A stretch of 64,000 bases of DNA from Dermatemys mawii (lineage: Eukaryota; Chordata; Testudines; Dermatemydidae). Made by a program: the position numbers and the translations under genes. The notes beneath the pieces were generated by a model. It saw only the letters and a list, made by a program, of their open reading frames with translations, made no database searches and was not told the DNA's origin. The DNA is taken from contig ML677334.1 of the NCBI GenBank assembly GCA_007922305.1, positions 18,894,291-18,958,290 of the forward strand, given 5' to 3'. The first letter of the stretch is position 1; each line of letters begins with the position of its first letter. Of the stretch, positions 11,074-20,881 are shown piece by piece.

Positions 11074-11079
11074 AATAAA
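11074..11079 (+). terminator. Candidate polyadenylation signal AATAAA
   Basis: AATAAA about 870 bases past the PHLPP1 stop codon, in AT-rich sequence. It is a plausible distal 3' end. Confidence 0.4.
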
Positions 11080-12715
11080 TACAAAATTTACAGATAATGA
11101 AAGTCTGCTTTTATATCTGAGCAGCTGGATGTATGAATGTATGAATTTCCTGAACAAAAGTTCTTTTGGGTTCATCTGGATAGCACACACTGTTTTTTTA
11201 AATAGCTCTGTTTACATTGCTCTGTGAAACTGGAGAATTTTACAAAGGTAAACCTTGAAAATACAGGAATCTGCTATAAAAATAAATCACCAGGTACTTT
11301 CACAGTGAAATCATTTCTTATAGAGGGGCTCAAATTCTCTAGCAGCGAAATATTGCATTTAATTTCTATTGCCATTTTTTTTTTCAGTAGCACTAATCTG
11401 TTGTCAGCTCTTCCAATATCGTCAATTGTGTTTTGGAGGAAGACTCAGGACCCCTAATGGTCTGACTCCAGAACCCACCACCCTCCTTCAGAAGGATGGA
11501 GGAATTGAGAAACAAGGCAAGTTAGAAATGGTGAAGAGGGGTAGTTGGAGGTGGAGAAGAGAAAGGGGCGAGAAGTCTGAACAATTCGAATTTAATGGTA
11601 GTTCTCCCTTTCATAGCAAGAAAAAACCTCCCTTCCCTGCTTTAGTTGAGACAGTCTTCTCAATCTCACTTTCATTTGAATGCTGCAGATCAGCCTTATT
11701 TTGTCTTTGATAGATGGATCAGTGTTTAACAGCAGATGACGTACCTTCTTGGGGCTGTGTTGAGTCAACATCCTGTAACAGGAGCATAATATGGGACAGG
11801 TTTCCCAGTCTGCTCCAGGGACCTGATCTCAGAAAGGAGAGATTTCCTGTAATACAGTTTTTGACTAGCTTTCCCTCTAAGAATTCTACAGGCAATTAAG
11901 AGGTGGGAAATTTGAGGGGAAAATACAAAAGTACTGATTCTCAGTTTAGCAGACACTGATTCACACCGCTTGCCTAGTGTGGTTCTAGTGCAGAACGTGT
12001 TTGTAGTCCCATTGGTATCATTAATGAGATCAGTAGGGACATGTACAGCTGAGGGAGTATGTTAATTTACTGCTGAATCAGCTCCACAATGGGAGCACAA
12101 ATCACTTGTTCTGAAAGAGCCACAAGATACAGTATTAAAATAGAGACTGTATTAATAACTTAGGCAGGTAATGCTATGGATAGTCTCTGATAAATGGTTC
12201 TGAAATCCAAATATGGACTGGTAGTGATTCATTTTGTTCCTAATAATCAGATGAAATGTCCTTGGCACAAACTGAGATTTGTCAGATGTTGCCTGAGCCT
12301 AAAGGTGCTAATGAACAAAGGTTATACAAGTGGTTACAAGTTAGGGCTTCCTAGGTAATTGTAAAACTTCTCTGCACCCTAGGAATGGGAATTTTCTCCA
12401 GGGCACAGTCTGTTGTCAACAGCACAGTAACGCTATTGCTGCTCTGTCAGTGAGCAGGACTCGCTTGAATTGTTCTATTTCTCTTCAGTCTGAAATAACA
12501 TTACATAGATGGCACAATGATGAGTGAAATTTCCTTTTTTATTAATTTCAGTTGATACTTAAGCACTGGGTGCAGGTAAGAGGTACAAAATGGGGGATTC
12601 TTTCTTATGAGTCTGTCTGACCCTAATCTCAGTAATCCATATACTTCTCTGTCCCATCTTCTTTGGGTTTCACACAGAATGTTCTCCATCCTCACCTTCA
12701 GAGGGGATGAGAAAT
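11080..12715. other. Intergenic, no recognised element
   Basis: Sequence between the PHLPP1 3' UTR and the first downstream transposon. No frame or repeat was recognised. It may include the distal PHLPP1 3' UTR. Confidence 0.4.
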
Positions 12716-12718
12716 TCA

Positions 12719-13406
12719 GGGCTTGGTTACACTTACAGCTTTATAGTGGTTTTGGTTATACCTGCCCTCATATACAGCTATAGGGATAGCGCTACAGTGT
12801 GTCCACACTGAGATCTTCCAGCGATATAGCGTGGCCACATTTTGAGGCACTTGTTGGGGCATGGGAGTAGTGCATTATGGAAAGCTGTCCCAGCATTCAG
12901 CTGGGTGGAACGTGCTTTTCAAACGAGGAGGGTGAGGGGGAGCGTGTTGTGTGTATGCAGAAGGAGAGAACAAGTGGATTTTTGGCATGATGAGAGTTTG
13001 TCAGCACACTGTCTTTAGCAGGCTTTGCATTTCACTCTTCTATTTCAAGCTGGCTCACTTGGTAAACATTCGTATTGCTGATTTGCGGAGTTACAGCTAA
13101 GCTCTGAAAATGTACTTCCTCATTCCTCCAGCCAAGTTCAAAACAAAGGCTTAATTGCCTTAAATGGCTTAGAGGTGTTTCCAGTAATCACTCAAAGTGA
13201 TGTATTGTTAATACCTGTTTAGACTTGAGCTAAAGCGGAGCTCCCAATATGCTACAGCTGTTAACCCTCTGAGAAGGGAGGATTACCAGGATGGGTATAA
13301 CTGTGGATTTATAGCGCTCTAAGTGCCTTGACAATCTGGATGGGTAGTGAATTATAGTGCTCCTGGAGGCTTTATAGCACCATAAAGTGCCAGTGTAATC
13401 AAGCCC
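12719..13406. mobile_element. Short DNA transposon (688 bp), 3-bp target duplication tca
   Basis: Terminal inverted repeats GGGCTTGGTTACACT (left) and AGTGTAATCAAGCCC (right) are nearly perfect complements. They are flanked by tca at 12716-12718 and 13407-13409. A 3-bp duplication suggests a PIF/Harbinger-type element, but it could be coincidence at this length. The interior has no transposase frame. Sub-terminal motifs (tttatagcg, gtagtg) recur in the element at 40000-40226, probably a relative. Confidence 0.7.
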
Positions 13407-13556
13407 TCAGTCCAAATGTTAGCTATTTCTTTCAGGAAATGTCTTTTAGCATTTTCTTTTTATGCCCATACATTGTAACATAAAGACAGACAAAATTGAC
13501 AGATCACCAAATCTTGCTTTCCTCTACCCTACCACCTACTTTAAGATGAGTAAAAA

Positions 13557-13717
13557 CAATGAGGAGTCCTTGTGGCACCATAGAGACTAACAGATGTATT
13601 TGGGCATAAGCTTTCATGGGCTAGAACCCACTTCATCAGATGTATGGAGTGGAAAATACAGTAGCACGTATAAATACACAGCCCATGAAAAGATGGGAGT
13701 TGCCATATCAAGGGGGA
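13557..13717 (-). repeat. Penelope-like terminal repeat, sense copy on the - strand
   Basis: On the - strand this copy reads ttgatatggcaactcccatc, then ttccactccatac, then atctgatgaagtgggttcta, gcccatgaaagcttatgccc, and a tail ending in ggcacaaggactcct-type sequence (gtgccacaaggactcctc). It has the best preserved hammerhead-like core of the copies in the window: CTGATGA at 13639-13633 and GAAA at 13615-13612. Confidence 0.8.
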
Positions 13718-13877
13718 GGTCAGTCTAATGAGACACTTCAATTAACAGTAGTATACCAGGGGAGGAAAAATCACTTTTGTAATGGTAATGAGTGGCCCAT
13801 TTCAAACAGTTGACAAGAAGATGTGAGTAACAGTAGGGGGAAATTAGGTTTTGTAATGACCCAACCATTCCCAGTCT

Positions 13878-14144
13878 TCATTCAGGCCTAATTTGATGGT
13901 GTCCAGTTTGCAAATGAATTCCAGTTCCACACTGGAATCTGATTTTGAAGTTTTTTTGTTGAAGAATTGCCACTTTTAGGTCTGTTGAGTGATCAGGAAG
14001 ATTGAAATGTTCTCTTACTGGTTTCTGAATGTTATGATTCCTGATGTCAGATTTGTGTCCATTTGTTCTTTTGCGTAGAGACTGTCCAGTTTGGCCAATG
14101 TACATGGCAGAGGAGCATTGCTGGTGCATGATGGCGCATATCAC
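13878..14144 (-). pseudogene. GIY-YIG endonuclease domain of the Penelope-like element (fragment)
   Basis: An 88-codon frame contains SSAMYIGQTGQSLRKRTNGH and then KSDIRNHN, PVREHFNLPDHS. YIGQTG with the following R and H is the GIY-YIG nuclease signature. CxxxY-type residues before it and the HF..PDHS segment after it are typical of the endonuclease of Penelope-like retroelements, which nicks target DNA during insertion. Upstream and downstream frames are interrupted, so no intact protein is encoded. Confidence 0.85.
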
Positions 14145-14462
14145 ATTGGTAGACGTGTAAGTGAAGGAGCCCCTGATGGTGTAGCTGATGTGGCTAGGTC
14201 CAGTGATGATATCCCTTGAATAGATACATGGACAGAGTTGGCACTGGGGTTTGTTGCAGAGTTTGGTTCATGTTTTTGTTGTGTGGTGTGTGGTTGCTGG
14301 TGAGTGTTTGCTCCAGGTATGGTGGCTGTCTGTAAGCGAGGACTGGCCTGTCTCTCAAGATCTGTGAGAGTGCGGGATCATCCTTCAGGATAGGTTGTAG
14401 ATCCTTGATGCATTGGAGAGGTTTTAGTTGGGGGATTGAAGGTGATGGCTAGTGATGTTCGA

Positions 14463-14690
14463 TTACTTTTTGTTGGGCCTGTCCTGTAGTAGGCAACTTC
14501 TGGGTACTTTTCTCATTCTGTCAATCTGTTTCTTCACTTCAGCAGGTGGGTATTGTAATTTTAAGAATACTTGATAGAGATCTTGTGGCTGTTTGTCTCT
14601 GAGGGATTGGAGCAAATGAGGTTGTATCTTAGAGCTTGGCTGTAGACATGTAGGATCATGTGATGTGGTCTGGCTGAAAGCTGTAAGCAT
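14463..14690 (-). pseudogene. Penelope-like reverse transcriptase C-terminal fragment
   Basis: A 75-codon frame includes QYPPAEVKKQIDRMRKVPRS, the linker between reverse transcriptase and endonuclease in Penelope-like elements, where YP..V...I.R....R..LL is typical. It is followed after stops by the GIY-YIG region on the same strand. No intact catalytic core is visible. Confidence 0.65.
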
Positions 14691-14802
14691 GTAGGTAAGT
14701 ATAGCAGTCAGCAGGTTTCTGGTATAGGGTGGTATTTGTGACCATCGCTTTTCGCACTATCTGTAATGTCTAGGAAGTGGATCTCTTGTGTGGATCCTTC
14801 CA

Positions 14803-14990
14803 TTTGATATGGCAACTCCCATCTTTTCATGTGCTGTGTATTTAAAGCTGCTACTGTATTTTCCACTCTATGCATCTGATGAAGTGGGTTCTAGCCCACA
14901 AAAGCTTATGCCCAAATAAATATGTTAGTTTCTAGGGTGCCACAAGGACTCCTTGTTGTTTTTGCTGATACAGACTAACACGAGTATCAT
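14803..14990 (+). repeat. Penelope-like terminal repeat, inverted copy
   Basis: The + strand sequence is the reverse complement of 13557-13717 with modest divergence: tttgatatggcaactcccat, ttttccactctatgcatc, tgatgaagtgggttctagcc, cacaaggactccttgttg. It extends further, to the gatacagactaacacgagta terminus. The GAAA box has become AAAA in this copy. It lies at the 5' side of the element's coding strand. Confidence 0.8.
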
Positions 14991-14998
14991 TCTGAAAC

Positions 14999-15289
14999 CT
15001 TTAAGGTGAGTGGTGGTCAGTTCACTGTAAGAGCTTCTACAGTCTTGTAATGCCAGAATTTGGCTGAGAAACTATATTATGGATTTCTTGTGAGGGTTTT
15101 GCCTGTGCACTTCCAAATGCTGTCCTGGCAAGCCTGAGATCAAGGATTGAATGGACTCATGGAATGGAGACTGAAGTCTTCTCTCATCTTTCCAGTGGCC
15201 CTCCAGAGCATGCTGAAAGACATCATGAAGGTGGTGGATGGTGTTAAACCAGCATCTTTAAAAAGCACTTTTAAATAAGCAAGAGGATG
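14999..15289. other. Intergenic, no recognised element
   Basis: Short stretch after the Penelope-like element, with nothing supportable in it. Confidence 0.4.
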
Positions 15290-15412
15290 GACATTCTTCT
15301 GGTGAAAGCACTGGACTAGGACTTGGGAGATCTGGGTTCAGATCCTTGTTCTGCCACCTACTTCCTGGGTGACTCTGGGGAAGTCACTTAACTTCTATGC
15401 CTAAATTCTCCA
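15290..15412 (+). repeat. MIR-type SINE
   Basis: Landmarks gtgaaagcactggactagga, gatctgggttcagatccttg, ttctgccacctacttcctgg, gaagtcacttaacttctatg follow the MIR core in order. The B-box-like ggttcagatcc is visible. This is the best preserved MIR copy in the window. Confidence 0.75.
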
Positions 15413-16344
15413 AGCTGACTTGGCATCATGATGCCATAGTGAAGATCACCCCAGAAAAGCCATAAATGTAGGTGGTGTGCTTTGAACAATAGCCAATTAA
15501 TAAAAATCAGTAAGGAAAAAGGGAAATTTCAGTGAATAATGAGCCCAGCTCTAATGGGGTGAGAAATTGAGAAAAGGAGGTGCTTGGAGACACAGACTGT
15601 GTTAAACTTAATGTGACTTTCGAAATGTGCAGAAGGAGAAACCGGAGAGAGGCAGAGATGCATGACTGGAAAGAGGGGAAAGGCTGGTGGTGGAAAGGTG
15701 GATGATGTCTCCATTGTTTTACAGAAAAGTACCTTTTAATATAAAACAAACTGTGTAAATGAAAAGTAACTTAATTTGTTTACAGTATAGATGCAAACCT
15801 TTTTTGGATTGTTAAAGAGAAATATGTCATCTTCCCTGCTGTCAAATAGCTCTTAAATAATGCATTTTATTCTGGATGATGGATCATAGGAATTCTGCTA
15901 GTGTGTTTCAAGCATGACTCTTTAAATCACATCATCTTTTTCATTTGTAAGTAATGAAGTGATTTTCTTATCTTTAGATGATTTATTGCTTTCAGAATGA
16001 GTATCTGTATCGGTGCAGTCTCTTGCTCCTAGAACTAATTACCTTGTTGAAGTGGCACAGAAATAGCAATGCTGAAAGGGCAACAGTTTCAGTGATCTTA
16101 ATCTGATCACTCGCTCGTTTGATTACAGTTTATACACATTTAGTTGCAAGCACAATAAGTGCATCTCTGCACAAACTGGGTAGCCGTCTAACTGCTCAAC
16201 TTATATGTGAGGGTATAGTAATTGTTTGTGCAGCTCTGTGCACGTGCAATTGGTCACTTCATGAACATTTTCTCAGTAGTGACTACTTGTCGTTACACTG
16301 TATTTAAATGAATAACCTCCAGGAGAGAGAGAGAGGGACAAACA
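15413..16344. other. Intergenic, no recognised element
   Basis: AT-rich sequence without a supportable frame or repeat. A short (GA) run occurs at 16321-16336. Confidence 0.4.
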
Positions 16345-16590
16345 AGACATGTCTACATAAACTCTATGTGCAAGTTAGATGTAAATTCTACACCGTTCCA
16401 GAGTGCTGCACACTAGCCACCCATGTGGACCCTGCTGCTATGCACTGAACATTCCGTAGGGTGCAGTGACCTACTTTTTGTTTCAAACCACAGCGGGTCA
16501 CTGTGTATAAAGGAAGTTTTAGTGCTCAGCAGGCTGGTGATTTAGCCCCAGATTTTCACACACTAATTTTTCAACTAGACAAGCCCTTTG
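16345..16590. repeat. Short DNA transposon, degraded ends
   Basis: The right end reads ctagacaagcccttt and the left end acatgtctacat, imperfect inverted repeats of the GGGCTTGTCTAC type. Interior motifs tgtggaccctgctgctatgc and cactgaacattccgtagg, and the inverted-looking ttttagtgctcagcaggctg, match the fragment at 2997-3115. No target duplication was established. Confidence 0.5.
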
Positions 16591-18196
16591 ACTCCGCCAC
16601 ATCCAGAAACATTCGAAGTCTGAAATTTTTAGCTTGGGATTCATTTAGTCGCCGATAATTTCTCTTACTAAAAGTAATGTAGTGCTTATTTTTTGTCCGT
16701 CAGGGAAAATTGGATTCTTGTGTGTGGCTGACTTCTCAAACCTTTTAATGCATTCAAAGAGTGCTGTAATGTCCTAAATAAAAGACCAAGTTGGATCTGT
16801 TTTTGTAACATTTGGTAATAAGAGTAACAAGTGTTGGTTTTTTTGTTTTTGTTTCTTTTTTAAAAAATCATAGGCCAGGGTTTCCCCTCCCAGAAGACTT
16901 GCTAGCTGTCTCTCCCTCCTATATATAATTTCCATGATGGTACTACAGGTTTACAAAAGAAATCTGTAAGTAGGAGGGCTGCTGTATTGGTGTGCTTCAG
17001 CAATACTTTTGGATGGGCTGATGCAAGTGAGGTCTTAATGGTATAAAACTGGACATCTCAACTAATGGGTTGCAATCCTGAAGTAGCTCTTCTGCTCTTC
17101 CTTTCCTGCCTGGGCCTGGGAGGAGAGGAGATGTATTGGCCCCACTGCCTCTGGATGGGACTCTCCCCCCAAATCTACAGATCTTTGCAGCCACAGTGGA
17201 TTATGGGATATATTGGGTTGTGGAAGGAAATTCCAACCAACTTTTTGAATGTCGCACCAAAAACATTTTTTGAATTCAGTTAGATGTTCAACAAGTCTTC
17301 AGGCCCCTCTTCCAACATTCTTCTCCCCTGACTTAGTCACTGTGGTGTTTCAGTTGTGGACCTTTGCTTTAGTGGGTTGATACTGCAGGGCTGGATGTAG
17401 AGAAATGTACATGATCTGCTTGTGGGTCTAGAATCATAGAGACTCTTGAATTTTAATCCCAACCCAGCAGTGAATTTCCTTTATGGCCTTGCTCAATCCA
17501 CCTAAACTTTTATTTTAAATACATTTATTTAAGTAAATGTTTAGGAAGTCTACCTCTTCTGTGGTGGTGACCCATTGTGTGTCATCTTATATTTTGATGT
17601 GGAGACAAAGATACTTTCTTTTATACTTGCGAAGAAGTGTAGTGAGCACTAGCTAGTGAAGTGTTTGAAAATGTATATAGTACTTCACAAGTGCTTCATA
17701 TCATTATTGTCCCTGATGTGAACAGATACACAGTAGTGGGCCAGGTTAAGGTAACCAAATTCAGTCCAAAGAAATTCTTATGTATCCCCCAAAGTCAGAA
17801 TGGAATCTAGTTTTCCAAAGTAAAAGGCCATTGGATGGGCCTATTCTGCCACTCATTCTTTCCTTCTATCCTCTGTACAGTTCCCCTTGAAAACTGAAAT
17901 GGCTTGTTTTGGAGCAGGATTACTGCACTATACTTTGACTAATTTCTATCTGTTGATTACTCAGCTCACTTCCCATGTAGTGAGGCTCTTGGAATGTGCT
18001 GTGTGGGTGGGTGTGTGCATGTGTGCTTGATTACTTCAGTTTTGGAGACGGTCATGTTGTGACAAATCCGTTTACAATGCTAATAGTATAACACTATTTA
18101 ACAAACGTTAGAAAAAAGTCTACTGCTATTACACAGAAAAAATAAATTCTTCACGCATCTCAAAATCAAAATGTAGAAGAAAACCTAAATTTCCTT
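16591..18196. other. Intergenic, no recognised element
   Basis: About 1.6 kb with no frame, RNA gene or repeat that I can support. Homopolymer T runs occur near 16850. Confidence 0.4.
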
Positions 18197-18396
18197 ATAT
18201 CAGAGGTATACCCATGTTAGTCCGTATCAAACAACCAGAAGTCCGATGGCATCTTAAAGACTGACAGATTTATTTGGGAATAAGCTTTCGTGAATGTTAA
18301 AAACTTTCGTGCATCTGAAGTGAGTTTTTTACCCATGAAAACTTATGCCCAAATAAATCTATTAGTCTTTAAGGTGCCACCAGACTCCTCGTTTTT
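18197..18396. repeat. Penelope-derived fold-back (two terminal copies head to head)
   Basis: About 200 bp in which a reversed terminal copy (18197-18300: cccatgttagtccgtatcaa, tttatttgggaataagcttt) is followed by a forward copy (18313-18396: gcccaaataaatctattagt, aaggtgccaccagactcctc). Only about 30 bp separate them. The result is a long imperfect inverted repeat. It looks like the ends of the 13.5-15.0 kb element with the coding body deleted. Confidence 0.75.
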
Positions 18397-19820
18397 CTAA
18401 ACTTTCTTTATTTACAACAGTAGTGCTCAGGAGGCTAAGTGAAGAATTGGGCCCCTTTTAGATGCTGTACAAACAACTAAGAAGTTCCTTGCTGCAAGTC
18501 TCCTGCTCAGATCACTAATCCATGCCTTCTTTCTCCTAGCTTATTTATACTTGCATTTTTTTGAGTTCAGCTATCAGACCTCCCTCTGTTAGGTGAAAAG
18601 TTGAAATTCCCATGCGGATAGTTCACACCTCTTCTACAGAACGTTCCTTTTAGTCCCTAAAGCCAGTTCAGCAAGTGACAGCCTTTTCTCTTGGTCATGA
18701 CTGAGTCAAGAGCTAATTGGAGGAGACGCTATATTTCATCTTTCTCCAATGGGCGTGTTATCTTCATGTGTAAAACAAACAGACGCTCTTATTCAAGAAG
18801 TAGTAGTTGGAAACTTAACAGTAGAGTATGCAGTGTTGGAAGACTTGCATATAACAGCTGAAATGCAAAGGAAGCCTGTTATCTGATAAGCAAGCATTGG
18901 TGTGTTTCTCACCAAGTAAATATCTTTTGAGCAAATGCACTTGTGGTGATTGCTGCTGTAGGAGAAATTTAAAGCATCAGTCACCATTAACTAGATTAGA
19001 TTAACTGATAACTGAGTGGTGGTACTAAAAGCTATATCCAGCGTGTGCTACAACATTGAGCTGTTACTGGCTGTTTTCCCCCCTACTCCACCCACTGTGC
19101 AAGTAATGTGTTGCTTTCAGACTACTTGTGTCTGCAGATCATGCTGTTCCTGACTCAGGCTGCAAGTTCTCTTCTGGACTTCTCTCTCTCTGTTGCTTGC
19201 CAAACCTCTAGTCAAAATTGAAAGAATATTTAAAAATCAGTTCTACTCAGAAAAGTGGCTCTGGTTAAAAAAAAAAAATGCACTGTAGGGTTCCATATTT
19301 CTTGTGTCACTGATTTACAAATCGAATGTGCTCCACTTTGCAGTACAAGTAAAAAAAAAAAAAAAATGTTTTCACTAATTGCCAGTCCCAAAAATTCTGC
19401 TTGGAATGTGGAATTCCAGCTGGCCACTTTTCTCCTTTCACATTGCCAGTCGGGCTGTCAAGCAATTAAAAAAAAAAAAAAAAAAGTAATTGCAATTATT
19501 TGTACTGTTAAACAATAATAGAATAACATTTATTTAAATATTTGTGGATGTTTTCTACATTTTCAAATATATTTTTCAGTTGCAACACAGTATACAATGC
19601 TCACTTTATTTTTATTACAAGTATTTGCACTGTAAAAAAAACAAACTAAATAGTATTTTTAATTCACCTAATAAGTACTGTAGTACAATCTCTTTATCAT
19701 GAAAGTTGAACTTACAAATGTAGAATTGTGTACAAAAAAACTGCATTCAGAAATAACAGTAAAATTTTAGAGCTGGCAAGTCTACTCAGTCCTACTTCTT
19801 GTTCAGACAACTGCTTAGAC
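18397..19820. other. Intergenic, A-rich runs only
   Basis: Three A-homopolymer runs of 12-19 bases lie near 19268, 19350 and 19467. No supportable element or gene. Confidence 0.4.
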
Positions 19821-20005
19821 CAGGGGTCGGCAACCTTTCAGAAGTGGGGTGCTGAGTCTTCATTTATTCACTCTAATTTAAGGTTTTGCATGCCAGTAAT
19901 ACATTTTAATGTTTTTAGAAAGTCTTTCTATAAGCTTATAATATATAACTAAACTGTTGTTGTATGTAAAGTAAATAAGGTTTTTAAAATGTTTAAGAAG
20001 CTTTA
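19821..20005 (+). repeat. hAT-type element, 5' fragment
   Basis: It begins with CAGGGGTCGGCAACCTTT, a hAT-type terminus. It runs through tgctgagtcttcatttattc and ttgttgtatgtaaagtaaat before losing similarity to the family. The matching right terminus is absent, so the copy is truncated. Confidence 0.6.
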
Positions 20006-20380
20006 TAGCTCTCTCGAGACATTCTAACTTGAACCTAATCCCCACTAGCTTCTTCAAGGACCTGACATAACTACAGGCCATCTGAGTCAAGGTGTGTGTC
20101 CACATTCTCTGAAGGAAGGAAAGCAATTCTCTGCATCAATTGTGAATGTGTCTGTTTTTTCCCCTCTGTGGTGGCCAAGAAGCATAGCTAACATCCAGTT
20201 TTATTTTCAACAGATTTTTTCTCTCCATTAATTTGAGGTTTCATGGGCCAGATCCTTAGCTAGTGTCAAGTGGCTTCTATGGTTCTGCTGATATGGTACT
20301 ATATTTAAGTCTTTATCAATTGAATCTAAACGTAGTGTGCACATATAATACATGTGAGAATATAAATACAGTGTGTATAG

Positions 20381-20881
20381 CAGCAGTTCTCAACCCACGG
20401 CTCATGGACCACCTACGGTCCAATTAGCATACAGCTGTGGACCAGCTCAGCTATGTACTAAAGGCAGGTGAGCTCTCCGGCTGCTGCTGCACAGCAGGGC
20501 AGGTTCTAAGCTCCCAGCTGTCTCACCACCCCAGGGCAGGTGGGGTCGGGGTTCTAGCTGCTGCCCAATCCCCCACCGTGGGGTCCAGGCAGCTAGTTGC
20601 CACCCTACCCTGCACAGCAGGGTCTGGGGTCCTGGCAGGGTCTGGATCCTGGCAGCCTCCCTGGCCCCGCACTGCAGGAGTTGAGGGTCCATGTGCAGCA
20701 GAGTCTGGGGTCGGGGTCCCTGCTCCCATGCCCAGCTCTCTGTTCCTGGCCCCATTCTGTAAAGGGGTCTCTGGGCAGAGAGCGCTGAGCATAGGGGTTT
20801 GTGGGGGGTTTAAGTTGCGGGGGGCGCAGTGGTTCTCAGCCATGTGCGGCCCACAATGATAAATAGGGTTGAGAACCACTG
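20381..20881. mobile_element. hAT-type element, 501 bp
   Basis: Terminal inverted repeats CAGCAGTTCTCAACCC (left) and GGGTTGAGAACCACTG (right) match at all but two positions. This CAGTGGTTCTCAACC terminus is a widespread hAT end. The interior is GC-rich and open in several frames by composition only. The flanking 8-mers do not match, so the duplication has decayed. A second ggttctcagcc motif lies just inside the right end. Confidence 0.75.

Larger units (their letters stand above)
10209..11079 (+). other. PHLPP1: PHLPP1 3' untranslated region (probable extent)
   Basis: Sequence downstream of the stop codon is AT-rich and free of recognised repeats as far as a good AATAAA at 11074-11079, which I take as one likely 3' end. 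Earlier AATAAA hexamers occur at 10231-10236 and 10450-10455. Which is used cannot be told from sequence, and the transcript may run further. Confidence 0.5.
13548..14998 (-). mobile_element. Penelope-like retroelement, 5'-truncated, with inverted terminal copies
   Basis: The coding strand is -. A reverse-transcriptase tail (about 14690-14463) is followed by a GIY-YIG endonuclease region (14144-13878) and then a 3' non-coding end at 13717-13557. The 3' end contains a ctgatga box, a gtggg/ccca hairpin and gaaagcttatg. A second copy of the same end lies in opposite orientation at 14803-14990, so the element is bounded by inverted copies of roughly 155 bp. Penelope-like elements are known for terminal repeats and partial inverted copies. 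The frames are broken by stops, so this is a dead copy. Confidence 0.85.
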
